The notes: generated by a model not told the origin, from the sequence alone. A DNA stretch of 62,816 nucleotides from Novosphingobium sp. SG919 (GCF_012932495.1 NZ_JABCNG010000009.1:1-62816), one strand, 5' to 3'; shown: positions 27,670 through 36,405, counted from the first letter of the stretch. Numbers and translations are program-made.

Positions 27670-27782
27670 CGTGCCGCTCCTTCTTGCGAGGTCAAGGTAC
27701 TGTTATTCCAAACTTCGCTCCGTCGGCATCGGCAACACGATACGGCCATGGGGTCGCGCGCAGCGCCCACCGCCGCCCTGGG

Positions 27783-28487
27783 TCAACTTGCCTTTTCGTA
27801 CCCTGTTGCCGCCTCGACCGTCACACCCAGCAGGTTACGATAATAGAGACTGACCATATTCGCGTACTCGCGCCCGATCTCGTCGCCCCACTCGGGCATG
27901 TCGGAGATGAGATCATTCGTGGCACTGCCCAGCGCCGTGCTCAGCAGGGTCGCGGCTCTCAACCGGGTCTCGTCCACGGCGGGATATTGTGCGTGGAGCT
28001 TGGCAAAGAGCACGTCGGAAACCGCCTGGGTCGAGCCGATCCGCACTTCTTGCAATACGGGCACCGCCCGCATGACCCGCAAGATCCATTCGCCGCCCGG
28101 AACTCTGCGCGCGGCCCGCCGCACCTTCGTCAAAAGATCCAGGCGATGTTCGACCACCTGCTCGAGCGGGCCATCGAAGCCGAGTTGCCCGGTCGCGATC
28201 GAGCGGAACACTACACGATCCTCGGCCTTCATCGCCCGGTCGCCCATCTCCCTGAGTATGGCATACTTGTTTGGAAAATACCGATAGAGCGCGGGCGGGG
28301 TCAGTCCCGCACGCTCACAGATCATATTGGTCGAAAGACGTTCGATGCCCACTTCGCCAAGCAACTCGCCCGCGACCTTGAGAATGATTTCAAACGTGAC
28401 CTTGGAGCGATCCTGCGACGGCGCGAGCTTGGTATTGAGTTCGACATCCTGGTCGCTCCCGCTCTTTGCTTTTCTCGCCCGTGCCAT
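27783..28487 (-). CDS. TetR-family transcriptional regulator 2
   Basis: 234 aa from ATG 28487 behind AAGGAA. The helix-turn-helix is at about 51-71 with recognition helix LTPPALYRYFPNKY, nearly the same as in TetR 1 (LTPPALYRYFDDKY). The preceding stretch AGELLGEVGIERLSTNMICE also aligns closely with TetR 1. The C-terminal ligand domains differ, so the two could sense different compounds but bind the same palindrome. No palindrome lies directly before this gene; it is probably transcribed from the aminotransferase promoter. Confidence 0.92.
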   Translation of the reverse strand: MARARKAKSGSDQDVELNTKLAPSQDRSKVTFEIILKVAGELLGEVGIERLSTNMICERAGLTPPALYRYFPNKYAILREMGDRAMKAEDRVVFRSIATGQLGFDGPLEQVVEHRLDLLTKVRRAARRVPGGEWILRVMRAVPVLQEVRIGSTQAVSDVLFAKLHAQYPAVDETRLRAATLLSTALGSATNDLISDMPEWGDEIGREYANMVSLYYRNLLGVTVEAATGYEKAS

Positions 28488-28557
28488 CGCTGTTCCTTGA
28501 ACTTTCAGATTACCTCCTGATCCACTATCCGCAGTGCCGGCCAATATCCAGCAATCG

Positions 28558-29499
28558 CTAGGAAGACGCGCCGACAGTCCGCGACAGCACCATGGTTTCG
28601 TCAAAGTTGGACAGCGCGCCCACAGTGCCCAAGCCCATCGCCACTTGCGCTGCGGTTGCCGTCGCGAAACGAAGCGACGCTTCTTCATCCAAGCCGCGCC
28701 GCCGCCCGGCATGGAATCCCACGCAGAAGGAATCGCCGCAGGTTGTCGTGTCGACAGGATCGATGGGCAAAGCAGGCACCTGAACCGCGTTATCCGGCTT
28801 CAACAGGATGGCGCCTTCGTGGCCAAGCTTGAAGACGCATCCCCCGGCGCCCATTGCGATGAACCGATCGGCCGCCGCGCGCAGATCGTCATTGCCGTGC
28901 AGGTGCAGCACTTCGGCCAGGCTCGGCATGAAAAGATCGACATAAGGCAGGATACGGGCAAGATCCTCCATCGTCCCCTCGCGCGGGGAGACAAGATCGC
29001 ACGTTACGAACGCGCCCGCCGCCTTTGCCGCCTTCAGGATCGCGACAGCCTGCTCGGCAACGCCGGGGAAGTTTACCGCTCCCCAATGAATGGCCCGGAT
29101 CTGGGGCAGCGCCGCTTCCAGTTCCCCATGCAAGGGCGTGACCATGCTTGCTCCCACCATATGATAGGTCGAACGCTGGCCGATGCTGCGCACGGGAAGC
29201 ACCGTCGACGAGGTGGGAAACTGTTCGTTGGTGACGAGGAAACGGACATCGACCCCGGCCTTTTCCAAGCCATGGCGAACCGCAACCCCTTGCAGATCAT
29301 CACCGATTGCCGATGCGAGGGCGACCTTTAGCCCGAGCTTTGCGGCGACCATCGCAGCCCCGCCGGCCGTTCCCGCCGGCGAGAGCAGGATCGATTCCAC
29401 CAACATGCCGGTATCGATCGGCGGCAGTTCGTTCACCGGCCGCACCGCGATATCGACTGTTAGCAGGCCGACAGCGAGAAGATCAATCGACTGGTCCAT
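28558..29499 (-). CDS. PfkB-family carbohydrate/nucleoside kinase
   Basis: 313 aa, ribokinase fold. It opens with LLAVGLLTVDI, carries the SPAGTAGGAAMVAAKLGLK substrate region, and ends with the PfkB signature DTTTCGDSFCVGF, whose second Asp is the catalytic base; the usual DTxGAGD has CGD here. It transfers phosphate from ATP to a sugar, sugar acid or nucleoside hydroxyl. The gene sits 22 bp after the aminotransferase and 70 bp before TetR 2. In this setting it may phosphorylate a hydroxylated pathway intermediate ahead of aldolase cleavage, which is inference. Confidence 0.88.
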   Translation of the reverse strand: MDQSIDLLAVGLLTVDIAVRPVNELPPIDTGMLVESILLSPAGTAGGAAMVAAKLGLKVALASAIGDDLQGVAVRHGLEKAGVDVRFLVTNEQFPTSSTVLPVRSIGQRSTYHMVGASMVTPLHGELEAALPQIRAIHWGAVNFPGVAEQAVAILKAAKAAGAFVTCDLVSPREGTMEDLARILPYVDLFMPSLAEVLHLHGNDDLRAAADRFIAMGAGGCVFKLGHEGAILLKPDNAVQVPALPIDPVDTTTCGDSFCVGFHAGRRRGLDEEASLRFATATAAQVAMGLGTVGALSNFDETMVLSRTVGASS

Positions 29500-29521
29500 G
29501 GTTGGCTCCTCGCCGCACGCG

Positions 29522-30817
29522 TCAGGCCAGGGCCTGGAGTTCTTCTGCGGATCTCGCTGCCGCCATCGCCAGGATTACCGGCGAAGGTTGCAGATCGGCC
29601 ATGCGCGCCCGGGTCGCGGCAAACGCCCCATCTGCCGCGGCAACGGCCATGTCGATGTCAGCTTCGGTCATGCAGGCGGCGATGAACATGTTATGCCAGG
29701 GGTGGATATAGACGCCCCGCCGCAGCATCTCTTCTGCCCAGGCAAAGCCGACACGCAGATCGGGGTCATCGTCGAACAGCATGATCGGCATTTGCGACGG
29801 CCCGGTCTGGCGCAAGCCGAACCCGTGCCGCTCGGCTGCGCTGGCCAAGCCGGCCCGCAGCCGGTCGCCCATGCGGATCATCTGTTCAAGGTAATCGCTT
29901 TCGCGGATGATGCGAAGCGTCTCGAGCGAGGCTGCCATTGGCATAGCCGCGAACCAATAGGAGCCGGTGACATAGATCGAGCCAGCGCCCTTGCGGCAGC
30001 GATCCGATCCCAGCAGTATGGACAAGGGCTGTCCGTTCGCCACGGCCTTGCCCCAGCAGCTCAGATCGGGCTGCACGCCGACGAGCGACCAGCTGCAATC
30101 GCGCGCCAGCCGGAAACCAGCGCGCACATCATCGACAACCAGCATGGCCCCGGTTTCGTCGCACAACTCCCTTGCCCGGCGCGCATAGACCGGATCGGGC
30201 AGCGCCTGGTCGAAAAAGGCATCGTGCTTGAACGGCGTGGCGAAAATGGCGGCCAGATCGTCGCCCGCGGCGCGCACGGCGGCCTCGAGGCTCTCGGCAT
30301 TGTTGTATTCGTAATAGCGCAGCATGGCGCGATCTTCGGCCACGACGCCGACGGGATTGGGCGTGCACCAGGGCGCCGCGCCGTGATAGGCGCCCTTGGC
30401 CAGGAGCACGATCCGTTTGCCGGTTTGCGCACGTGCGGCAACCATCGCCATGCTGGTGGCATCGGTGCCGTTCTTGCAGAACATCGCCCAGTCCGCGTGA
30501 GTCACCATGGCAACCAGTGCTTCGGCAAGATCGACCATCACCGGCGATGGCCCGGTCATGGTGTCGCCTTTCGCCGCCTGCGCCGCGGCGGCCGCGTCCA
30601 CCCGCTGGTCCCGATACCCAAGCAAGCTCGGTCCATAGGCGCACATGAAATCAAGATAGCGGTTGCCATCGGCATCCCAGATATAGGCGCCCTCGGCCCG
30701 CTCGAAAAACTGCGGGAACGTGGCGGGCAGTGCATGCACCGCCTCGTGGCCATACATGCCGTTGGGAATGACCTTGAGTGCGCGAGCCTTGAGATCGCGA
30801 TCGGCAGTACGATCCAT
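29522..30817 (-). CDS. Class III aminotransferase (glutamate-1-semialdehyde mutase-like)
   Basis: 431 aa, PLP fold type I. It shows the DADGNRYLDFMCAYGPSLLG entry, the KNGTDATSMAM phosphate-binding region, VVDDVRAGFR with the PLP Asp, and the Schiff-base lysine in CWGKAVANGQPL. It is closest in layout to glutamate-1-semialdehyde 2,1-aminomutase relatives, many of which are plain transaminases or amino-group movers in catabolic clusters. It is the first gene of the unit with the PfkB kinase, and its promoter carries an exact palindrome 17 bp upstream of the start. It is unlikely to be the haem-pathway enzyme. Confidence 0.87.
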   Translation of the reverse strand: MDRTADRDLKARALKVIPNGMYGHEAVHALPATFPQFFERAEGAYIWDADGNRYLDFMCAYGPSLLGYRDQRVDAAAAAQAAKGDTMTGPSPVMVDLAEALVAMVTHADWAMFCKNGTDATSMAMVAARAQTGKRIVLLAKGAYHGAAPWCTPNPVGVVAEDRAMLRYYEYNNAESLEAAVRAAGDDLAAIFATPFKHDAFFDQALPDPVYARRARELCDETGAMLVVDDVRAGFRLARDCSWSLVGVQPDLSCWGKAVANGQPLSILLGSDRCRKGAGSIYVTGSYWFAAMPMAASLETLRIIRESDYLEQMIRMGDRLRAGLASAAERHGFGLRQTGPSQMPIMLFDDDPDLRVGFAWAEEMLRRGVYIHPWHNMFIAACMTEADIDMAVAAADGAFAATRARMADLQPSPVILAMAAARSAEELQALA

Positions 30818-30833
30818 AGAAACCTCGACAATG

Positions 30834-30847
30834 ATAGTGTGAACTAT
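30834..30847. promoter_or_regulatory. Palindrome ATAGTGTGAACTAT (operator candidate 6)
   Basis: Exact consensus match ending 17 bp before the aminotransferase start codon, just above its GAGG ribosome-binding site. Binding here would block transcription start or early elongation. Confidence 0.75.
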
Positions 30848-31052
30848 TTAAATTTGAGCTTGCGGGGTTGTCAATTTGCTTTCCGCAAAGGCGGGAAATA
30901 TCGAACCATAGAAACCCCATTTTCAACCAATCGATAGACAGTATCCGCCATGGTCGATGGGTTAAAATCGGCGCTCATCCGTTTTTCCATCGCCTAAAAT
31001 TGCAGATCATTATCAGTCGATTACAGGGAGTTTTATCTAAATCAGAACTATC

Positions 31053-31700
31053 CTATCGACCGTAGGACATCTTTGCGATCTTTTCTCGGAACGCATCCAT
31101 ATCTTCGGCCGAAAGATGATTGGGCTCACCCAGTTGCTGCGCCAGAAGATATTGCCGGCAGAGGATCTCAAGCCGATGGGCAAACATCATCGCGATGGGC
31201 ATCGAAGGCCCGCGCGCGGTCATGCCGTGATTGGCCATGAGGCAGGCGTAGCGGTCGATCAGCGCGTGCGAGACATCGTGCGCGAGTGCTTCGCTTCCAA
31301 AGGTTGAATAGGGCACGCACGGCACGTCATCCCCACCAAACAGGCCGACAAGGTAGTGAAACGGCGGCAAGGAATGGCAGTGGCACGAAACCGCGACACA
31401 ATTATCGGAATGGGTATGGACGATTGCCGTGGTATTGGCATCGTTGCGGTATATTCTGGCATGTAGCTGCCATTCGCTCGAAGGATTGAGACTTTTGTCC
31501 CAATCGCCCGATGCGTTGACATAGACAATGCTCTCTTCACAAATATTGTCACCATCCGCACCAGCCGGTGAAATGAGCATGCCATTTCCAAAACGGACGC
31601 TCAGGTTTCCCGAAGACAGCTCGGTCAAGCCAAGGTCCACAACCCGCCGGTAAGCCTCTGCGAGCTGGTTTCTGGCCTGCTTTTCGGTCTGATCGCTCAT
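31053..31700 (-). CDS. Class II aldolase, L-fuculose-phosphate aldolase-like (copy 3)
   Basis: 215 aa, the usual length for fuculose-phosphate and ribulose-phosphate epimerase/aldolase proteins and shorter than the two adducin-type copies in this window. Visible motifs: SSGNLSVRFGNGMLISP (phosphate-binding side), HTHSDN with two zinc histidines, and MANHGMTARG with the third. It cleaves a phosphorylated or free hydroxy-keto compound, often to dihydroxyacetone phosphate or pyruvate plus an aldehyde. It is divergent from P450 2, with a shared palindrome in the gap. The PfkB kinase nearby could supply a phosphorylated substrate. Confidence 0.88.
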   Translation of the reverse strand: MSDQTEKQARNQLAEAYRRVVDLGLTELSSGNLSVRFGNGMLISPAGADGDNICEESIVYVNASGDWDKSLNPSSEWQLHARIYRNDANTTAIVHTHSDNCVAVSCHCHSLPPFHYLVGLFGGDDVPCVPYSTFGSEALAHDVSHALIDRYACLMANHGMTARGPSMPIAMMFAHRLEILCRQYLLAQQLGEPNHLSAEDMDAFREKIAKMSYGR

Positions 31701-31790
31701 GAGCCCTCCTTGCGCGAAACCCGCCGCCGAAAGCGCCTTTCAAAGGCACGATTCGCTCCATCCAGATGCACAGATACCGCAGCCAATAGA

Positions 31791-31804
31791 ATAGTCCAGA
31801 CTAT
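31791..31804. promoter_or_regulatory. Palindrome ATAGTCCAGACTAT (operator candidate 7)
   Basis: Exact match with 5-bp perfect arms on each side (ATAGT/ACTAT). It lies between the divergent class II aldolase (91 bp away) and P450 2 (52 bp away), so one bound regulator could control both. Confidence 0.75.
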
Positions 31805-31855
31805 TGTTTATGTCAGCCGCATGCGCTACGCTGCAACTGCGCTTGACGAGAAGGG

Positions 31856-33142
31856 ATGTCAGGAATGGACACTGTCGAGATCGGAAGCCTGGGAACGCTT
31901 GCCGAGTTCGGTTTCACCGGCGGCCGCGACAGCATCCGCCCCTTTGCCGAGCGCGTTTTCGCCGGGCCCGAACCGCGTTTCCTGCAGGACCAGGACGGGA
32001 ACCTGGCGGTTTTCCGCAATGCGGATTTGCAGAAACTGGGCGCCCTGCCCCAGATCGGCAACGTTCCCGCCGGGGTGCTGTTTGGCGAGTCGCTCACGCG
32101 CATGGACGATCCCGCGCCGCCCTTGGGTGCCGAAGTCGCGCGCGTGGTGGCAAACCAGGTCTTCACCGCCAATCCGCCGATCCATCGCCCTGTGCGCAAG
32201 GCACTGGTTTCCCGCCTCGGCCCCAAAGAGGTGAGCGCGATGCGGCCGGTGGCAGAGGAAACCGTGCAGCAAATCCTCGATGAGCTTGCCCCATTTGGCG
32301 AGATAGACGTGATGCGCGATGTCGCCGAGCGGCTCACCTGCGGGTTCTGGGGCCGCATGCTGGAGATGGACGCCGGCGAAATCGTGGCGATGCAGGCCTA
32401 TACGCGGGACCTGACCCGGCTTTTTCACTTCAACCGCGACGCCCAAGACTACATCGTGCTCGATAACGCCATGCGCGGGTATTGGCGCGTGATCAGGGCA
32501 GCGGCCGAGCGTAGCCTTCGGCGGGGCGAAAACCTCTTCGTCGTTGCCCTGACTGACGACCTCAAGCGGATCGATCTACCGGACGATCCCGCGGAGGCGG
32601 GAATCGTTCCACGCGACGTTGGCGCCATGCTGGCCGGAAACCTGATCGACGGATTTCATACCGCGGCACTTGGTGCCGCCAACACGCTGTTCGCGCTGCT
32701 GAAAAATCCAGACGCCCTGGCGCAGGTGCACGCCGACCGGCAACTCGTGGCCAATGCCATCTTCGAAGCATTGCGTATCGAGCCGCCGGTGATCCACCTG
32801 CCCCGCTGGGCAATGGAGGAGGTTATCTTTGCGGGCGTGCGCATTCCACGCGGTGCGATCGTCTCGCTGATGTGGGGCGTCGGCGGTTTCGACCCTGCGG
32901 CCGTGCCCGATCCAATGCGGTTCGACCTCGACCGCTCGCGCAAGGGCAGCACGACGTTCGGCGGTGGCCAGCACATCTGCCCTGGCCGCTATGTGGCCGT
33001 GATGCTGGTCGAAGTGCTGCTCGACGCGGTGATGGCGCGCGGCCTGACGCTCACCCCTGGAACGACAGCGCCGCAATGGATTCCGGCGCATGCCATGGGC
33101 CAGATGGAGCGCTTTCCACTTTGTCTGGTGCCGGCATCCTGA
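31856..33142 (+). CDS. Cytochrome P450 (second atypical paralogue)
   Basis: 428 aa from ATG 31856; ATG at 31865 (MDTVEIG) is better spaced from AAGGG and may be the real start. The haem loop is FGGGQHICPGR with Cys375, and the K-helix is EALR at 304-307. As in the P450 at 2.5 kb, the I-helix reads DGFHT (265-269), with His in place of the usual Asp or Glu while the Thr is kept. The two proteins share NLIDGFHTAAL, FTANPP and GFWG blocks and are clear paralogues. It is followed by an aldehyde dehydrogenase after 112 bp, which suggests the P450 makes an alcohol or aldehyde that is oxidised onward. No redox partner gene is nearby. Confidence 0.93.
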   Translation: MSGMDTVEIGSLGTLAEFGFTGGRDSIRPFAERVFAGPEPRFLQDQDGNLAVFRNADLQKLGALPQIGNVPAGVLFGESLTRMDDPAPPLGAEVARVVANQVFTANPPIHRPVRKALVSRLGPKEVSAMRPVAEETVQQILDELAPFGEIDVMRDVAERLTCGFWGRMLEMDAGEIVAMQAYTRDLTRLFHFNRDAQDYIVLDNAMRGYWRVIRAAAERSLRRGENLFVVALTDDLKRIDLPDDPAEAGIVPRDVGAMLAGNLIDGFHTAALGAANTLFALLKNPDALAQVHADRQLVANAIFEALRIEPPVIHLPRWAMEEVIFAGVRIPRGAIVSLMWGVGGFDPAAVPDPMRFDLDRSRKGSTTFGGGQHICPGRYVAVMLVEVLLDAVMARGLTLTPGTTAPQWIPAHAMGQMERFPLCLVPAS

Positions 33143-33211
33143 CTGCCCAAACGCCTGGCCGACGCAGCGCCAACCCAGACAGCAACAATACTGATCATTA
33201 CCGCCCTGGCT

Positions 33212-33225
33212 GGTTCAAATGAACC
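33212..33225. promoter_or_regulatory. Perfect palindrome GGTTCAAATGAACC
   Basis: A 14-bp inverted repeat (GGTTCA-AA-TGAACC) 29 bp before the aldehyde dehydrogenase start. It has the same 6-2-6 layout as operator candidate 1 but a different sequence. It may be another operator or a small hairpin in the leader. Confidence 0.35.
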
Positions 33226-33254
33226 GCGGGGACGCCGATTTGAGAGGAGCCAAC

Positions 33255-34682
33255 ATGCGCGATTACACACGATTTTACATCGACGGCCAATGGGTTGAAC
33301 CGGCCGGCCAAGACACCCTCGATGTGCTCAATCCCGCGACCGAGGCGATCGCCGGCCGTATTGCGCTGGGCACCGCAGCCGACGTCGACAAGGCCGTTCA
33401 CGCCGCGCGGCGCGCGTTTCCCGGCTGGTCTGCCACCAGCCGGGAAGACCGGCTCGGCATCCTGGGCAGCATTCTGGCGGAATACCAGAAGCGCGCCGAC
33501 GATCTTGCTGCGGCCGTGACCGAGGAAATGGGTGCGCCGGTCTCGCTGGCGCGCAATGCCCAGGTACAGATCGGGTTGGCGCACCTCGCCACTGCGCTGG
33601 AAATTCTCAAGACGTTTCCATTCACCCAGGAGCGCGGACAGACACTGATCGCGCGCGAGCCGATCGGGGTCTGCGGGCTGATCACACCGTGGAACTGGCC
33701 GCTCAACCAGATCACCTGCAAAGTGGCGCCGGCCATTGCCACAGGCTGCACCATGGTGCTCAAGCCATCGGAGATCGCCCCCTTTTCCGCGCAGATCTTC
33801 ACCGAGATCCTGGAAGCCGCCGGGCTTCCCGCTGGCGTGTTCAACCTGGTTCATGGCGACGGCGTCGGTGTGGGCGTGCCGCTGTCATCGCATCCCGAAG
33901 TCGACATGGTGTCGTTTACCGGATCGACGCGGGCAGGCATCGAAGTGGCGCGCAACGCCGCTGCAACCGTCAAGCGGGTGGCGCAGGAACTGGGTGGCAA
34001 GAGCCCGCACATCGTGCTCGACGATGCCTATCTGCCGCAAAGCGTTGCCGGCGGCGTACAAGGCATGATGGTCAACTCCGGCCAGTCGTGCAATGCGCCG
34101 TCGCGCATGCTCGTGCCAGCCGCGCGCATGGCCGAAGCGATCGAAAGTGCGCGCGCTGCCGCCAGCAGCATCACCGTCGGGCCGCCCGACGGCAACGCCC
34201 AGATCGGCCCCGTTGCCTCGCAGGCCCAATTCGACAAGATTCGCGGGCTTATCCAATCAGGCATCGATGAGGGCGCCACGCTGGTCGCCGGCGGGGTCGA
34301 GCGCCCCGAAGGCCTGGACAAGGGCTATTATGTCCAGCCCACGGTGTTCGCCAACGTGACGCCTGACATGACCATCGCGCGGGAGGAAATCTTCGGTCCC
34401 GTCCTGTCGATCATGGCCTACCAGACCCTCGACGAGGCGATCGCGATCGGCAACGACACCGAATATGGGCTCGCCGCCTATGTGAGCGGGGCAGACATCG
34501 AAACGGCGCGCAAGGTGGCGGCCAGAATGCGTGCGGGCCAGGTATCGATCAATGGCGCGCGTGACCTGATGGCGCCGTTCGGCGGCTACAAGCGCAGCGG
34601 CAATGGCCGCGAATGGGGCGATTTCGGCTTTCACGAGTTCGTCGAGGTCAAGGCCGTGCTGGGTTACGCCGGCCAAGGTTGA
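33255..34682 (+). CDS. NAD(P)-dependent aldehyde dehydrogenase
   Basis: 475 aa from ATG 33255 with GAGAGGAG ideally spaced; the open frame extends 12 codons further without a site. All catalytic parts are present: Asn147 in PWNWPL, general base Glu245 in ELGGKS, and nucleophile Cys279 in NSGQSCNAPSR. It oxidises an aldehyde to the acid in the cytosol. It lies between P450 2 and the cupin gene on the same strand and most likely handles the aldehyde formed after P450 attack or aldolase cleavage. The exact substrate is not visible. Confidence 0.95.
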   Translation: MRDYTRFYIDGQWVEPAGQDTLDVLNPATEAIAGRIALGTAADVDKAVHAARRAFPGWSATSREDRLGILGSILAEYQKRADDLAAAVTEEMGAPVSLARNAQVQIGLAHLATALEILKTFPFTQERGQTLIAREPIGVCGLITPWNWPLNQITCKVAPAIATGCTMVLKPSEIAPFSAQIFTEILEAAGLPAGVFNLVHGDGVGVGVPLSSHPEVDMVSFTGSTRAGIEVARNAAATVKRVAQELGGKSPHIVLDDAYLPQSVAGGVQGMMVNSGQSCNAPSRMLVPAARMAEAIESARAAASSITVGPPDGNAQIGPVASQAQFDKIRGLIQSGIDEGATLVAGGVERPEGLDKGYYVQPTVFANVTPDMTIAREEIFGPVLSIMAYQTLDEAIAIGNDTEYGLAAYVSGADIETARKVAARMRAGQVSINGARDLMAPFGGYKRSGNGREWGDFGFHEFVEVKAVLGYAGQG

Positions 34683-34762
34683 ACATTGCGCAGCGCCGCG
34701 CTGAGGATTTTCTCTGACCATTGCAAATCGAGCTGCCCAAGCAGTCATGAAAAGGATGCGAT

Positions 34763-35113
34763 ATGAGCGTTGCAATTTCGGTCCCGGAAACCGGGCTCTT
34801 CAATCCCAACCCGTCTGACAACTGGAAACCTGTGGAAGGGTCTCCCACGATGAAGACGTGGCTGGAATTCCAGACAGCAGACAAGGCCATGGTGACCGGG
34901 ACCTGGCATTCCACCACCGGCACCTGGCATTCCGAGAACACGCCCTATCACGAATATATCTATCTGATCGCGGGCGCGATCGAACTGACTGCCGATGGCG
35001 GCGAAACGGTCAGCGTCAAGGCCGGGGATGCCTTCCTGGTCGAGGCAGGGTTCACCGGCACCTGGAAAGTGACCGAACCGGTGGAGAAGCGGTTCTGCCT
35101 GCGGCTGGCGTGA
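34763..35113 (+). CDS. Small cupin protein (DUF861-like)
   Basis: 116 aa, single cupin barrel: the first motif is in the YHEYIYLIAGAIEL region and the second in GDAFLVEAGFTGTWKV. It resembles the cupin_3 group, some of which bind ureidoglycolate-type ligands, while many have no known role. An oddity is a tandem seven-residue repeat, TGTWHST followed by TGTWHSE, encoded by a 21-bp near-exact DNA duplication at 34895-34936. It is the last gene of the P450 2-ALDH unit, followed by two hairpins. Confidence 0.85.
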   Translation: MSVAISVPETGLFNPNPSDNWKPVEGSPTMKTWLEFQTADKAMVTGTWHSTTGTWHSENTPYHEYIYLIAGAIELTADGGETVSVKAGDAFLVEAGFTGTWKVTEPVEKRFCLRLA

Positions 35114-35115
35114 TC

Positions 35116-35194
35116 CCCACCTGACACCCAGGTGGGCAGACCGCCGTCGCTAGAAGGCCTGCTCCGACCGCATGCCGGGGCAGGCCTTCTTTTT
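35116..35194 (+). terminator. Double hairpin ending in a T run
   Basis: First hairpin: CCCACCTG pairing with CAGGTGGG (35116-35136), right after the cupin stop codon. Second: AGAAGGCCTGCTCC pairing with GGGGCAGGCCTTCT (35152-35190, one T.G pair), followed by TTTTT. This is the clearest intrinsic terminator in the window. Confidence 0.9.
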
Positions 35195-35222
35195 CCCGTG
35201 CAACAGGAACGGTTCTGGCGGT

Positions 35223-36287
35223 CTAGGCGGCGTGGACGTCGAGACGATAGAATTTGGCAGCTGAGCGCGCGAACAGCCACGATTTCTCGTCTGCCGAGGC
35301 CGACTGCGTCAGGCGTTTGAACGCGTTCCACGTTTCGACATAGTCCGCGCCCCAGCGGTCGACCGGAAAGTTGCTTTCGAACAGCGCGCGATCCGTCCCA
35401 AACGCTTCGATGCAGCTTTCGATATAGGGCTGCCACAGGCGTGCGAGAGTCGCAGAGCCAACGCGCTGCGTGGGCCCGAGGCCGTCGAGCATCGTGAAGG
35501 GCATGCCCAACCCGCCCAACTTGACGTGGACGTTGGGGCAGGTCGCCAGTTCGCGGATGGCGCGCTGCCAGTCGGGAAAGGTCGCTGCCAGCGTGCCGCG
35601 GTGCCGGGCGATCCCCAGCGGCGTGCCAACGTGATCCAGCATGATCGGCACGTGCGGAAACGCGCGGGCGAGGTCCATCACTTCCCCGATCTGCGGCGCG
35701 AACACCCAGGCATCGAACGACAGGTCTGCCTCGGCCAATGCGGCAAAGCCGCGCCGAAAAGCGTCGCTGCCATAGAGCCCACGGGGCGCCGGGGCGACCG
35801 GGCCGAGCACACGCTCGTCGTCATGCGGGCCAATGTTGCGGATGCCACGCAGCTTGCCCGCCCCGGCCGCTTTCGCCCGCGCCAGCGCCGCAGCCGCATC
35901 ATCGCTGGTCAGATCGACATAGCCAACGATCGCCGCGCACGGCTGGCCTCCCGAAGGATCGCCCGCGCCTGCCTGCGCGATTTCCACGACGCGTTCGATC
36001 TCACCCAGCGCGCGATCGTTCTCCGATCCATGCTCGTGGTAGAATGCGCCGCATTCGACATAGACGGTTGCGACGATGTTATGGCCGGTGCGCAAGTCCG
36101 CCAGAAACTCGTCGCGCAGATATACGGGGTCTTGCGCAAAGACATCGTTGAACGGGTGCGCCGCCTTTGCTGCATAGTGGCTTTCGGGATGATCCTCCCA
36201 AAGGTGATGGTGCGGATCGATGATCGGCAGATCGGGATCGATCGCGTCCTCGCGCGGCACCATCCGCGCTGCGTTACCCAGCCCCAT
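35223..36287 (-). CDS. Amidohydrolase-family (TIM-barrel) lactonase/hydrolase
   Basis: 354 aa from ATG 36287 (AAGGA 9 bp upstream); the open frame reaches 36431 without a site. The metal-site start reads IIDPHHHLWED, a His-rich form of the amidohydrolase-2 HxH motif, with later barrel residues in MLDHVGTPLG and the final Asp region in ESNFPVDRWG. Relatives hydrolyse lactones (2-pyrone-4,6-dicarboxylate, sulfomuconolactone) or decarboxylate aromatic acids. It is divergent from the class II aldolase at 36533, with a palindrome between them. Its cytosolic lactonase role fits ring-cleavage chemistry. Confidence 0.9.
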   Translation of the reverse strand: MGLGNAARMVPREDAIDPDLPIIDPHHHLWEDHPESHYAAKAAHPFNDVFAQDPVYLRDEFLADLRTGHNIVATVYVECGAFYHEHGSENDRALGEIERVVEIAQAGAGDPSGGQPCAAIVGYVDLTSDDAAAALARAKAAGAGKLRGIRNIGPHDDERVLGPVAPAPRGLYGSDAFRRGFAALAEADLSFDAWVFAPQIGEVMDLARAFPHVPIMLDHVGTPLGIARHRGTLAATFPDWQRAIRELATCPNVHVKLGGLGMPFTMLDGLGPTQRVGSATLARLWQPYIESCIEAFGTDRALFESNFPVDRWGADYVETWNAFKRLTQSASADEKSWLFARSAAKFYRLDVHAA

Positions 36288-36405
36288 GCTATTCGCTGTC
36301 CTTCGCTGTGGCCCGATACCGCCCCTGCCCTGCCCCAAGCGCGTCGGCCATTGTGACCCGTTGCACGGCGGTTCCGGGCCGGCAAAGCGGCGGGAGCGCA
36401 TATTA

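Noticed and set aside
29522..30817. Haem-biosynthesis hemL
   Set aside because: Sequence is only in the same superfamily; placement in a catabolic operon with an operator and a PfkB kinase does not fit a housekeeping gene.
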